Shown here: positions 7,585-15,833 of the stretch, one piece after another
Position numbering within the stretch: the stretch's first letter is position 1
How the letters are laid out: every line of letters starts with the position of its first letter
Origin: Clostridia bacterium
Lineage (GTDB): Bacteria; Bacillota; Clostridia; TANB77; UBA1234
Length of the DNA: 52,512 nt
Direction of reading: 5' to 3'
Assembly: GCA_900765095.1 (NCBI GenBank)
Contig: CAAFRB010000066.1
Coordinates: forward strand, 1 to 52,512
The notes under the pieces: model-generated
The model's database searches: none
Told to the model about the DNA's origin: nothing
Seen by the model: the letters and a program-made list of their open reading frames with translations, nothing else
Position numbers and translations under genes: made by a program

Positions 7585-8736
7585 TTATACATCTTGTATT
7601 TCCTCTGGTAAAGTGTTTTTCACAATTATTTCATGCTTTTTACCAATGTTAAATACTTTACTTTCTTTTTCTTTCAATACTGAAAAATATGCTTTTACAA
7701 ATATCGAAATCATCTCTCCCATTATCTTCTTGTCTTCTTTCGATATCTCTTTATATTTTTTTAAGATTTTAATTATATTTGACATTAGCGTTGTTGTCAT
7801 ATCTCCAAAGCTGTTTGCATCTGTGGAATAAAACAGTTCAAATACTGAGTCTATAAATATTTTTCTTTGCATGTTTGTAGTGCTGGTAAGCCAGCTATCT
7901 AGTGTTTCCTTTATATCTTCACTTATCTGAGTATTTCTTTCGAGTCTTACCAAGTCTGTCTGTAATACTTGCCATGAAAAAATGTCGTGTTGGTATAGTC
8001 CTTTTTCAAGACTAAGTACAACTGTGGTTTTTTCTTTATGGTCTAGTATTCTACCAATTACAGAATCTTGTGGAAGATATGTTTCCAATTTATCTAAAAT
8101 CGTCTTATTTCCATACTTTTCAATTATGCTTTTATTAAAACCAGGGCCATCATAGTTGTACACTTTGATTATTTGATTTTGTAATTTTTCATTTGCAGAT
8201 ATAGCAGAAAATATAGCAACATTTCCTCCTTTAGAATGTCCTCCGATTCTAATTTTTGCTTTATTATATTTTTCCGCAATCATAGATAAATATTCTTTAC
8301 CTGCAATTTGACATGGAACATTTTCAAGAAAAGACATATTGAAATCTTCTTTCCAACCTATTAAACTTGCATCTGTTCCAATAAAAGAAACATACAACTC
8401 ATTATCGTTAATGTGAACTGTAACGGCACTAAATTGTTTTTCTGTATCTTTGTCATCCACCTCTACAAAATCGGTAACAAGCATATCTTTAAATCTTTCG
8501 CTTTCTCCTAAATATGTAATCATTTCCTTATCGCCATTATATCTGAAATTATCATTAACTATATCTTTCATTTTTTCAGAAATACTTTTAATAGTTTCGA
8601 CAGGCTCCAATTTAATCATATCAAATCTTAAATACGAAAATCTTGCCAAAATCATACTATCAATTTCATTAAATTTAAACTTGCTATTTATCGGTATATC
8701 GCCTCTCCATAACAAATAATCATTTATATTTGCCAT
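7585..8736 (-). CDS. DUF2974 (Mbeg1-like) alpha/beta-hydrolase
   Basis: This 383-residue protein has the nucleophile elbow GGHSKGGNVAIF near 168-179, followed by VYNYDGPGF, a hallmark of the DUF2974/Mbeg1-like lipase-fold family. Residue Ser of GHSKG is the predicted nucleophile. The N-terminal FNEIDSMILARFSYLRFD is also typical. No signal peptide is seen, so it probably acts in the cytoplasm. The substrate is unknown. The start has AAAGGATG 8 bp upstream. Confidence 0.8.
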   Translation of the reverse strand: MANINDYLLWRGDIPINSKFKFNEIDSMILARFSYLRFDMIKLEPVETIKSISEKMKDIVNDNFRYNGDKEMITYLGESERFKDMLVTDFVEVDDKDTEKQFSAVTVHINDNELYVSFIGTDASLIGWKEDFNMSFLENVPCQIAGKEYLSMIAEKYNKAKIRIGGHSKGGNVAIFSAISANEKLQNQIIKVYNYDGPGFNKSIIEKYGNKTILDKLETYLPQDSVIGRILDHKEKTTVVLSLEKGLYQHDIFSWQVLQTDLVRLERNTQISEDIKETLDSWLTSTTNMQRKIFIDSVFELFYSTDANSFGDMTTTLMSNIIKILKKYKEISKEDKKIMGEMISIFVKAYFSVLKEKESKVFNIGKKHEIIVKNTLPEEIQDV

Positions 8737-8793
8737 ACATTTACATCCTTTCCCAACAAGTAATAATTAAAGTTTTAAATATTATATAACATA

Positions 8794-8828
8794 AAAGCGG
8801 GCACTTTTCAAGAAGAAATGCCCGCTTT
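8794..8828. terminator. Rho-independent terminator
   Basis: AAAGCGGGCA (8794-8803) pairs perfectly with TGCCCGCTTT (8819-8828). It lies downstream of gpmA and the gene fragment, upstream of the DUF2974 gene. The trailing T run on the minus strand is short. Confidence 0.65.
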
Positions 8829-8865
8829 AAAAAATGGAAAATCTAAAAGGTTAATTTTTTATTTA

Positions 8866-9178
8866 TTAATTTATATCAACACCATTAATCGTACCTTCGT
8901 ATATTGAATTCGTTTTTAGAGTCATATCTAATGTTGATATTGAATCAACTATTATATTGCCATCTACTTTTTGATTAGTTAAAGTCAATGTAACATCACC
9001 ACCATTAGCTCCTGAATCTCCCCAAGAATCTTTTTGCACTCTTAGGAAATTTCCGTTAGTATCATTATTCTTAAAAGTATTATCTTCTAACGTTATTACT
9101 GCAGATATGTTTGTAATATAAAACGTATCACCATTATTAGTAATTATATTTGAGCCTTTAGCTGTGAATTTTGTACTT
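8866..9178 (-). pseudogene. 3' remnant of a repetitive secreted or surface protein
   Basis: Reading the minus strand from inside the end of gpmA gives about 105 in-frame codons with no start codon, ending in TAA at 8866-8868. The peptide is Asn/Thr/Asp-rich and beta-type: it includes STKFTAKGSNIITNNGDTFY and ends TNSIYEGTINGVDIN. This resembles the C-terminal part of right-handed beta-helix or carbohydrate-binding surface proteins. The frame is blocked by a TGA a few codons upstream, within gpmA. The 5' part is therefore missing, probably lost in a deletion that joined the remnant to the end of gpmA. Confidence 0.6.
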
Positions 9179-9874
9179 TTAATTTTCTTTCAAATAATAA
9201 TGTCTTATTGGTTTTAAATTATCATCCAACTCATAACAAATTGGATTACCTGTTTGGAGTTCTAGTTTAATAATATCTTCATCACTAATGTTATCTAAAT
9301 ATTTTATTAGTCCTCTTAAACTATTTCCATGAGCCGCTATTATTATTTTCTTTCCGCTTTCAAGTTCTGGCTTAATGTCTGAGTTCCAATACTCTAGTAC
9401 TCTTTTAATTGTATCAACAAGATTTTCTGTTTTTGGCAACTCATCTTTTGACAAGTCTTTATATTTAGGGTCATTTCCAGGATATCTTGGATCATCCTCG
9501 GTAAGTTCAGGAGGTCTAACATCTGTGCTTCTTCTCCACAATAAAACTTGTTCGGCACCGTACTTTTCTTTTGTTTCTTCTTTATTCAAGCCTTGTAAAG
9601 CACCATAATGTCTTTCATTAAGCTTCCAACTTCTTCTTACTTCTATATTTTCTTCGCCCATTTCTTTTAAAATATAGTCTAACGTATTCTCAGCTCTTTT
9701 TAATACAGAAGTAAAACCTAAATCAAAATGAAATCCTTTTTCTCTTAAAATTCTACCAGCTTCTTTTGCTTCATTTATGCCCTTTTCTGATAAGTCTACA
9801 TCTGTCCAACCAGTAAATTTATTTTCCAAATTCCAAACACTTTGACCATGTCTAACTAATACTAATTTAACCAT
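9179..9874 (-). CDS. gpmA: 2,3-bisphosphoglycerate-dependent phosphoglycerate mutase
   Basis: This 231-residue glycolytic enzyme interconverts 3- and 2-phosphoglycerate through a phosphohistidine. It begins MVKLVLVRHGQSVWN, where RHG carries the phospho-acceptor His, and it has FTGWTDVDLSEKG, ERHYGALQG and AAHGNSLRGL with the second catalytic His. Length and motifs are standard. GGAGG lies 7 bp before the ATG at 9874, which is why the ATG two codons upstream is not chosen. It follows the aldolase gene by 30 bp in a small glycolysis operon. Confidence 0.95.
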   Translation of the reverse strand: MVKLVLVRHGQSVWNLENKFTGWTDVDLSEKGINEAKEAGRILREKGFHFDLGFTSVLKRAENTLDYILKEMGEENIEVRRSWKLNERHYGALQGLNKEETKEKYGAEQVLLWRRSTDVRPPELTEDDPRYPGNDPKYKDLSKDELPKTENLVDTIKRVLEYWNSDIKPELESGKKIIIAAHGNSLRGLIKYLDNISDEDIIKLELQTGNPICYELDDNLKPIRHYYLKEN

Positions 9875-9904
9875 ATTCATACCTCCATAGTAATCTTATA
9901 TACA

Positions 9905-10792
9905 TTAAGTGATAGAAGCGTTATATATTTCAACAATTGCATCATTCAATTTTTCATCAAATTCTTCTTCAGTTTGATGTGCGTTCAAATCTTGAAGCAA
10001 TGCTCTTGAGAAACTTGCGATCATTCTGTGATTTCTTGCAAGCAAACGAACAGCAGTATTGATATCATATCCTCCTGATAATGCAACAATTCTAACAACA
10101 CATTCATAATCATATAAATCTAAATAATAATTATCAACAGAAGGAAGCGTGAACTTAAACATTATTTTGTCTTCAACATCCCATTTATCTAAGTGTTTTT
10201 TTATTTCTGATTTTAGAATCTCTTCGCATTTTTCTTTTTCGGGTGCATTTATATCAACTTCAGGCTCAATAATAGGAACTAATCCAGCATTACAAATAAT
10301 TTTTGCAAACTCAAATTGTTGATTTACAACATCCCTAATTCCTTCTTCATTTGGTTCATATATAACAGATCTCATCTTAGTTCCCAAAACATGTTTTTCA
10401 TTTGCTTCTGCAAGTTCTTTTGGAAGCTCAGGAATTGGCTTCATAAGCTTTACGCCATTTGCTTGTTCTTGCAAGCCCTTGTCCACTTTTAAGAAAGAAA
10501 CAATCCTCTTTTCGTTCCATAAATAATCTGCTGTATATTCATCATTTACTTTTGAAAGCATTGTTTTTTCAAATAAAATTGCGCCAACTATATGTTCATT
10601 TGTGAATGATTTACTTGTAAAAACTCTCTTTCTCATTTCATGAATTAAATTAAACATCTCTTCTTCTGTGCTATATTCAGTTTCTGGAATACCATAACAT
10701 TTTAAAGTCTTACTGCTACTACCACCACTCTGGTCTAAAGCGGCAATAAAACCTCTTCTATCTTTTATGATTTCATACATTTCTTTATTCAT
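9905..10792 (-). CDS. fba: Class I fructose-bisphosphate aldolase
   Basis: This 295-residue protein begins MNKEMYEIIKDRRGFIAALD followed by QSGGSS, as in the bacterial class I aldolases of Lactobacillales and Clostridia. Class I enzymes cleave fructose 1,6-bisphosphate through a Schiff base and need no metal. KFTLPSVDNYY near 210-220 carries a candidate Schiff-base lysine, and GGYDINTAVRLLARN near 240 is also conserved. It is followed by gpmA, so two glycolytic steps are co-expressed. The start is preceded by GAGGTGATAAAGTT. A promoter lies at 10865-10893. Confidence 0.9.
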   Translation of the reverse strand: MNKEMYEIIKDRRGFIAALDQSGGSSSKTLKCYGIPETEYSTEEEMFNLIHEMRKRVFTSKSFTNEHIVGAILFEKTMLSKVNDEYTADYLWNEKRIVSFLKVDKGLQEQANGVKLMKPIPELPKELAEANEKHVLGTKMRSVIYEPNEEGIRDVVNQQFEFAKIICNAGLVPIIEPEVDINAPEKEKCEEILKSEIKKHLDKWDVEDKIMFKFTLPSVDNYYLDLYDYECVVRIVALSGGYDINTAVRLLARNHRMIASFSRALLQDLNAHQTEEEFDEKLNDAIVEIYNASIT

Positions 10793-10864
10793 AACTTTAT
10801 CACCTCATTTTAAATTATAGTTTTATGGGAACTATTAAACCTAAGTATTTACAACTTCAATAGT

Positions 10865-10893
10865 ATTATAATGATATAAGGATAATAAGTCAA
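10865..10893 (-). promoter_or_regulatory. Sigma-A promoter for fba-gpmA
   Basis: TTGACT (10888-10893) and TATAAT (10865-10870) are 17 bp apart on the minus strand. The -35 box directly abuts the T-tract of the upstream gene's terminator. Confidence 0.7.
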
Positions 10894-10920
10894 TAAAAAA
10901 GCCCCGCTAAACGCAGGGCT
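10894..10920 (-). terminator. Rho-independent terminator of the 10960-11934 gene
   Basis: AGCCCTGC and GCGGGGCT form an 8-bp stem with one mismatch, followed on the minus strand by TTTTTT. Confidence 0.85.
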
Positions 10921-10959
10921 GTGATCGCAAGAAATATGAAAATATTTCAAATTTCTTGA

Positions 10960-11934
10960 TTAATCTTTAAGTAATTTTTTCACATCTTTAGCCTTCAAAT
11001 AAATTGAAATTCTAAACCATTCATCGGCATTGCCAGGAATTTGTCTTTGTGTATACAGTTCATCAACTCTCTGAACGACAATTGTGTAGATAGAGCCGAT
11101 AAGCTTAGGTTCTTTTGCAGCGATAATATTTCTGACACTTCCAGTTAAGTAGTCCCGTGTGTATAGTGGAAGTACAAACATCTTTTTCTCATATATATGC
11201 ATATTAACTTCACACGATACAACGAACAACTTGGCCTTCTTGTCATAAGTAATGTGAGTCCAGCCCTCATTAAGCGGATTATAGTACTTCTTTTTAAAAC
11301 CGTTAATGAGCATTTTTGCAAGAGCAATTTCAGCCATTACCTCCATTTGCTCTCTTTTACTCAACTGTTCAACAACATCTTTATAGTATTCAACATCGCA
11401 ACTCTCGCCAGTACTCTTGCAAGCAGAAAACATAGACGGAGTAGGTGCGGTACAAAGCAGAAGCACAGTTCCGGTAAAATATTGTTCTTTCTCTTTTAGT
11501 TTTTCAACTTTTTCCTTATCAAAAATCACAGTAATGCCAAACTGGCCATAACTGTCGAGAAATACGTCTTCGCGATAAACTTTTACCGTAATAATGGCAG
11601 GCACCAGGTGCTTTTCGCATTTCTTAAAGGCCTTGATAATACCACAGCGAATAAAATCTTCTGTGTAAACAATATCAACAGATCTTTCTGCAAATACAGG
11701 CAAAGAATAACTTGCAATAGAAATCCCAGCATCGTTATCATGATCAACGGTAACTGGGTACATATCTAAGTACTCCTCCTTAAATTTAGCCACAAGCCTT
11801 TCGGCGACGTCAATTTCTTTGTCAAGTACACATTGCTCATTCCCGAGCTCTTCGCGAATCCATTCATCGCCCTTTTCACCGTAAGCAGGCAACATGCAGA
11901 TACTACTTTTGATACCCTTGATAATGTTAGACAT
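10960..11934 (-). CDS. Unknown 324-residue protein with GC-richer base use
   Basis: No family is recognised. It is an alpha/beta soluble protein without signal peptide or membrane helix, starting MSNIIKGIKSSICMLPAYGE and ending AKDVKKLLKD. Its coding sequence uses C/G-ending codons (CTC, GTC, GCC, AAG) far more than the flanking aldolase and aspS genes, resembling the genes at 19.0 kb and 24-27 kb. This suggests acquisition from elsewhere or different codon selection. It is a single-gene unit with promoter 12047-12075, AGGAGG 7 bp before the ATG, and a strong terminator. Confidence 0.7.
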   Translation of the reverse strand: MSNIIKGIKSSICMLPAYGEKGDEWIREELGNEQCVLDKEIDVAERLVAKFKEEYLDMYPVTVDHDNDAGISIASYSLPVFAERSVDIVYTEDFIRCGIIKAFKKCEKHLVPAIITVKVYREDVFLDSYGQFGITVIFDKEKVEKLKEKEQYFTGTVLLLCTAPTPSMFSACKSTGESCDVEYYKDVVEQLSKREQMEVMAEIALAKMLINGFKKKYYNPLNEGWTHITYDKKAKLFVVSCEVNMHIYEKKMFVLPLYTRDYLTGSVRNIIAAKEPKLIGSIYTIVVQRVDELYTQRQIPGNADEWFRISIYLKAKDVKKLLKD

Positions 11935-12046
11935 ACATCTTCCTCCTTTATGTCTAAATTAGTCTTACAAATGCTGAAAACAAAAGAGTATCAATGAACC
12001 TCCTTTCAAAAACATGTAAGGAAATAGTAATACGTTTAGTTCATAT

Positions 12047-12075
12047 ACTATAACACGGTTTCCATAAAAAGTAAA
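12047..12075 (-). promoter_or_regulatory. Promoter of the 10960-11934 gene
   Basis: TTTACT (12070-12075) and TATAGT (12047-12052) are 17 bp apart. The -35 box touches the hairpin that terminates aspS. Confidence 0.55.
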
Positions 12076-12110
12076 TAGCTTAACCTTATATTTCTACAAG
12101 ATTAAGCTAT
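12075..12110 (-). terminator. Hairpin terminator downstream of aspS
   Basis: ATAGCTTAA and TTAAGCTAT at the two ends form the stem (with extra pairing inward), followed on the minus strand by TTTACTTTTT. Confidence 0.6.
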
Positions 12111-12194
12111 AAAATAGATATTATTGCATTAGTTTTTCTAAATTTATAAGTTATACATAAATAACTTAATTAATTTATTATATCATTTAGGCTT

Positions 12195-13481
12195 TTATGG
12201 AGTAATTCTGTTTGGTCCTCTAAACAAGAACTCTACTTCTTTAATTGTATAGTCAGTTAAAATCATAGTTAATCTATCTACTCCAAGACCAAATCCACCA
12301 TGTGGAGGACAACCGTATTTAAAGAATTCAAGATAGAACTTAACATCATTGTCTAGTCCTTTTTCTTGTGCTTGTGCTTTTAAAACATCATATCTATGTT
12401 CTCTTTGTGCACCAGTTGTAATTTCTACACCATTCCAAATCAAATCATATCCTTGAGGAATACCATCTTTTCTCATGTGATAGAATGCTCTCTTGTCTTT
12501 TGGATAATCTGTTACAAATAAAAATTCATGTCCATATTTATCCATTGCAAACTTCTTGCAAAGTCTTTCTGCTTCTGTTGTTAAATCATTCATTTCCTCA
12601 GCAGGTACTTCAAATCCATACATAGCCTTTAATTCAGCATACAAATCAGCAAGCTTTATTCTTGGGAATGGAAGAGTTGGAACAACTATTTCTTTTCCAA
12701 AAATCTCTTTTGATTTTTCACCATATTTTTCTTTTAAATTCTTTAAAGCATAGGTAAGCATTTCTTCTTCAAATTTCATAACATCTTCATAAGAATCTAT
12801 ATAACTTATTTCCAAGTCAAAACCTGTAAATTCAGTGGCGTGTTTATTTGTGTTAGATTTTTCCGCTCTAAAAACTGGACCTGTTTCAAAAATTCTCTCA
12901 AATCCACTAGCCATAGCCATTTGTTTATAGAATTGAGGGCTTTGAGCAAGATAAGCTTTTCCATCAAAATAATCTAACTCAAATACATCAGAACCACTTT
13001 CACTAGCAGTACCAATCAATTTTGGAGTATGAATTTCAATGAAGTTTCTTTCTAAACAAAACTCTCTAAATGATTTAACAAGTTCTGTTTGCATTTCGAA
13101 CATTAATTGATTTTTTTCAGTTCTTAAATCAATCCATCTATAATCTAATCTCGTGTCTATGTTAGCATCTGGGCCTAAAGGTAAAGCTTCTGCTCTAGAA
13201 TCAACTTTAAGCTTCTCTGGTAGCATTTCTACTCCACCCATCTTTACAAATTCGTTTGCAATAACAGGGCCTTCAACAGTTATAACACTGTGTGGAAGTA
13301 CTCCTGCAATTTCTTCTGCTATTTCAGGATACTTTTCCTTTTCAATTGTTACTTGTAACTTTCCAGTAATATCTCTGATTACTATGAAAGCCATAGTCTT
13401 CTTATCCCTAATGTTTTCAATAAAGCCTCTAACTTTATTATTTTCTCCGACTTTAATATCTTTAATATAAGTCCTTTCCAT
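12195..13481 (-). CDS. aspS: Aspartyl-tRNA synthetase, archaeal type
   Basis: This 428-residue class II synthetase lacks the large GAD insertion of the usual bacterial enzyme (about 590 residues). It matches the short archaeal-type AspRS, often non-discriminating and annotated aspartate--tRNA(Asp/Asn) ligase. It has an N-terminal OB-fold (1-100), motif 2 near FRAEKSNTNKHATEFTGFDL, EITTGAQREHRYDVL, and motif 3 at GFGLGVDRLTMILTDY. If non-discriminating, it needs GatCAB to convert Asp-tRNA(Asn), which is known biology but not visible here. The gene is preceded by a T-box leader. Confidence 0.9.
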   Translation of the reverse strand: MERTYIKDIKVGENNKVRGFIENIRDKKTMAFIVIRDITGKLQVTIEKEKYPEIAEEIAGVLPHSVITVEGPVIANEFVKMGGVEMLPEKLKVDSRAEALPLGPDANIDTRLDYRWIDLRTEKNQLMFEMQTELVKSFREFCLERNFIEIHTPKLIGTASESGSDVFELDYFDGKAYLAQSPQFYKQMAMASGFERIFETGPVFRAEKSNTNKHATEFTGFDLEISYIDSYEDVMKFEEEMLTYALKNLKEKYGEKSKEIFGKEIVVPTLPFPRIKLADLYAELKAMYGFEVPAEEMNDLTTEAERLCKKFAMDKYGHEFLFVTDYPKDKRAFYHMRKDGIPQGYDLIWNGVEITTGAQREHRYDVLKAQAQEKGLDNDVKFYLEFFKYGCPPHGGFGLGVDRLTMILTDYTIKEVEFLFRGPNRITP

Positions 13482-13538
13482 TTAAAACACCCCTTTAAAA
13501 TTTTATATTTTCTTTGGGACGATTATTCAAAAATGTAT

Positions 13539-13780
13539 AAAAAAATTCCCAAGGATAACTGAAAAATTATCCTTGGGACGAATATACTTAAATAACCGTG
13601 GTGCCACCCAAATTGGTACTTTAAAAGACTTAACGTGTCCCTAATTCGGGTATGCTTTTCATTCACACACCAGCTCCAAAGTGTCTTCGTGCTTCTTTAC
13701 TAAATCTTTACACCAAACAGATTCTCTCTTTAAATAAAGTCTTAACACTACTCTTCTTCTTCCTCGCCATTACAATTAGC
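13539..13780 (-). promoter_or_regulatory. T-box leader of aspS
   Basis: The minus strand carries GGGTGGCACCACGG (13596-13609), the conserved T-box that pairs with uncharged tRNA. A terminator with a 12-bp stem (TCCCAAGGATAA and its partner, 13547-13578) and a T7 tail follows. Upstream are an AGAGAG element and a GGTGTAA distal-loop motif typical of Stem I. Uncharged tRNA should favour the antiterminator and allow aspS expression. I could not place the specifier codon with confidence: no GAC is obvious in the expected segment. Confidence 0.85.
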
Positions 13781-13809
13781 ATTTTACAACAATTCATGTT
13801 ATTTGTCAA
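13781..13809 (-). promoter_or_regulatory. Promoter of the aspS T-box transcript
   Basis: TTGACA (13804-13809) and TAAAAT (13781-13786) are 17 bp apart. The -35 box lies immediately beside the stop codon of proS. Confidence 0.7.
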
Positions 13810-13812
13810 ATA

Positions 13813-15243
13813 TTAATATTGTATACCCCAAACAACCATTGTCTTTGCTGGTTTTCCACAACAAACACAAGTATCAGATATATGTTCTTGTTCTTCATCA
13901 AAAGGAATACATCTAGATTTTGTTCCTCTAATTTCTTTAATCTTTAATTCACAAGCTTCATCTCCGCACCACATAGCCTTTACAAAGCCTGGTTGAGTTG
14001 TCATGATTTTTTCCATTTCTTCCATATTTTTTGCTGTGAATGTAAGTTCATCTCTTCTCTTTGTTGCTGTTTCAAGCAAGTTATTTTGAATGTTTTCCAT
14101 TAAATCTTCAACATATTCTCTTATGTTTTCATCTAATGAAACTGTCATTTTCTCTCTAGTGTCACGTCTTGCTATAACAACTTGATTTTGTTCCAAATCT
14201 TTAGGACCAACCTCAATTCTTACTGGAATACCGTTTGTTTCATGTTCTGCGAATTTGAATCCAGGTGATTTTTCGCTTCTATCAACAAAAGCATTAATAC
14301 CAGCATCTTGTAAATCCAATAATATTTCATCAGCTTTACGCATAACGTTTTCATCTGTTCCTATAGGAACGATTACAACTTGTCTTGGAGCAATCTTTGG
14401 TGGAAGCACAAGACCATTATCATCACTATGAACCATAATTAACGCACCAATCATTCTTGTTGAAACTCCCCAAGATGTTTGATAAACGTTTTCAAGTTCA
14501 TTGTTTCTATTACTAAAAGTGATTCCAAATGGTTTACTAAATTTTTGTCCAAAATAGTGGCTTGTTCCACTTTGAAGAGATACACCATTATACATCAAAG
14601 CTTCCACTGTATATGTGTACTCCGCTCCAGCAAACTTTTCTTTTTCAGTTTTTTTACCAACTATAACTGGTATTGCTAAATAGTCATTAAAGAACTTCTT
14701 ATAGAGCATCAGCATTCTTAATGTTTCTTCTTCCGCTTCTTTAGCTGTTTCGTGAATTGTGTGTCCTTCTTGCCATAAAAATTCTCTAGATCTTAAGAAA
14801 GGTCTTGTTTCCTTTTCCCATCTAACAACATTAACCCATTGGTTATATAGCTTTGGCAAATCTCTATATGATTTAACCGTATTAGCATAATATTCACTAA
14901 ATAATGTTTCAGAAGTGGGTCTTACACATAGTCTTTCTTCTAATTCATTCTTTCCGCCCATGGTAACCCAAGCAACTTCTGGTGCAAATCCTTCAACATG
15001 TTCAGCCTCTTTATTTAGCAAAGATTCTGAAATAAATATTGGCATATTTACATTTTGATGTCCTGTTTCTTTAAACATACCATCCATAACTTTTTGAATA
15101 TTTTCCCAGATTGCATATCCATTCGGCTCAAGTATCACACATCCTTTAATTCCTGAATATGTAGCAAGTCTTGCAGCTTTAACTACATCATCATACCATC
15201 TTGCAAAATCTTCATTTCGTGGTGTGATTGCCTTATTTTTCAT
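13813..15243 (-). CDS. proS: Prolyl-tRNA synthetase, archaeal/eukaryotic type
   Basis: This 476-residue class II synthetase begins MKNKAITPRNEDFARWYDDV and has WENIQKVMDGMFKETGHQN, the motif-2 region RPTSETLFSEYYANTVKSYR, EFLWQEGHT, and a C-terminal zinc-type domain (CGDEAC...CVCCGK). It lacks the editing insertion of the long bacterial ProRS. The ATG at 15243 has AGGAGG 7 bp upstream; the longer ORF upstream has no site. It has its own promoter at 15297-15325 and no T-box. Confidence 0.95.
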   Translation of the reverse strand: MKNKAITPRNEDFARWYDDVVKAARLATYSGIKGCVILEPNGYAIWENIQKVMDGMFKETGHQNVNMPIFISESLLNKEAEHVEGFAPEVAWVTMGGKNELEERLCVRPTSETLFSEYYANTVKSYRDLPKLYNQWVNVVRWEKETRPFLRSREFLWQEGHTIHETAKEAEEETLRMLMLYKKFFNDYLAIPVIVGKKTEKEKFAGAEYTYTVEALMYNGVSLQSGTSHYFGQKFSKPFGITFSNRNNELENVYQTSWGVSTRMIGALIMVHSDDNGLVLPPKIAPRQVVIVPIGTDENVMRKADEILLDLQDAGINAFVDRSEKSPGFKFAEHETNGIPVRIEVGPKDLEQNQVVIARRDTREKMTVSLDENIREYVEDLMENIQNNLLETATKRRDELTFTAKNMEEMEKIMTTQPGFVKAMWCGDEACELKIKEIRGTKSRCIPFDEEQEHISDTCVCCGKPAKTMVVWGIQY

Positions 15244-15296
15244 ATTATTCCCTCCTAAAACAATTTTTGCTATTTTTCTCACATAGCACGTTTTTT

Positions 15297-15325
15297 ATTA
15301 TACTACAAAACAAAGCACGTATCAA
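15297..15325 (-). promoter_or_regulatory. Sigma-A promoter of proS
   Basis: TTGATA (15320-15325) and TATAAT (15297-15302) are 17 bp apart on the minus strand. Confidence 0.75.
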
Positions 15326-15454
15326 TAGTAAGTTGCTTTAAGCTGGCTATCACCAATCCGTGGTAAACAATTGAATTAGCGGTTATCTTCCCATTATTTA
15401 CTTCTATCTTTTTTAGTATTTTGTATGTATAATTTTAATTAAGAGGTGGTCGGT

Positions 15455-15733
15455 ATGAAAAATGTAATGGTTACTTTGCTTGCTAAAAAGCCTTGTGAAC
15501 TTTCAAAATTTTTAAATAGTTATTTTAACGCTCAAATAATAAATGATGACTGCTCATTTAAGTGGTCTTGTTTCTTTGAAAGACCAGTTGACACGATTAA
15601 TTTGCTATCTACTTTGGCTGACAACAATGAAAAGTTTAATATAGATGCAATGATATCAATAAATAAAGATTCTAGTATACATATAACAGATGAAAACATT
15701 GACGAACTCATTAAGGTATTTTTATGGATATGA
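15455..15733 (+). CDS. Hypothetical 92-residue protein
   Basis: This is a small soluble protein beginning MKNVMVTLLAKKPCELSKFL, with mixed alpha/beta character and no recognisable family. The ATG at 15455 has AGAGGTGG upstream; a GTG at 15446 overlaps that site and is less likely. It lies alone on the plus strand, divergent from proS and convergent with gpsA, with a shared terminator after it. Confidence 0.6.
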   Translation: MKNVMVTLLAKKPCELSKFLNSYFNAQIINDDCSFKWSCFFERPVDTINLLSTLADNNEKFNIDAMISINKDSSIHITDENIDELIKVFLWI

Positions 15734-15796
15734 TGACAAGAAAGACGAAAATTTTCAGTCTTTTTTGAGAGTTTTCAACTACTATAGCATAAATTA

Positions 15797-15833
15797 AAAA
15801 AAGGCAGGAAATCAAAGATTCTCTGCCTTTTTT
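15797..15833. terminator. Bidirectional terminator between the 92-residue gene and gpsA
   Basis: AAAAAGGCAG pairs with CTGCCTTTTT around a 15-base loop. It gives T-rich tails in both directions and overlaps the last codons of gpsA. Confidence 0.8.
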
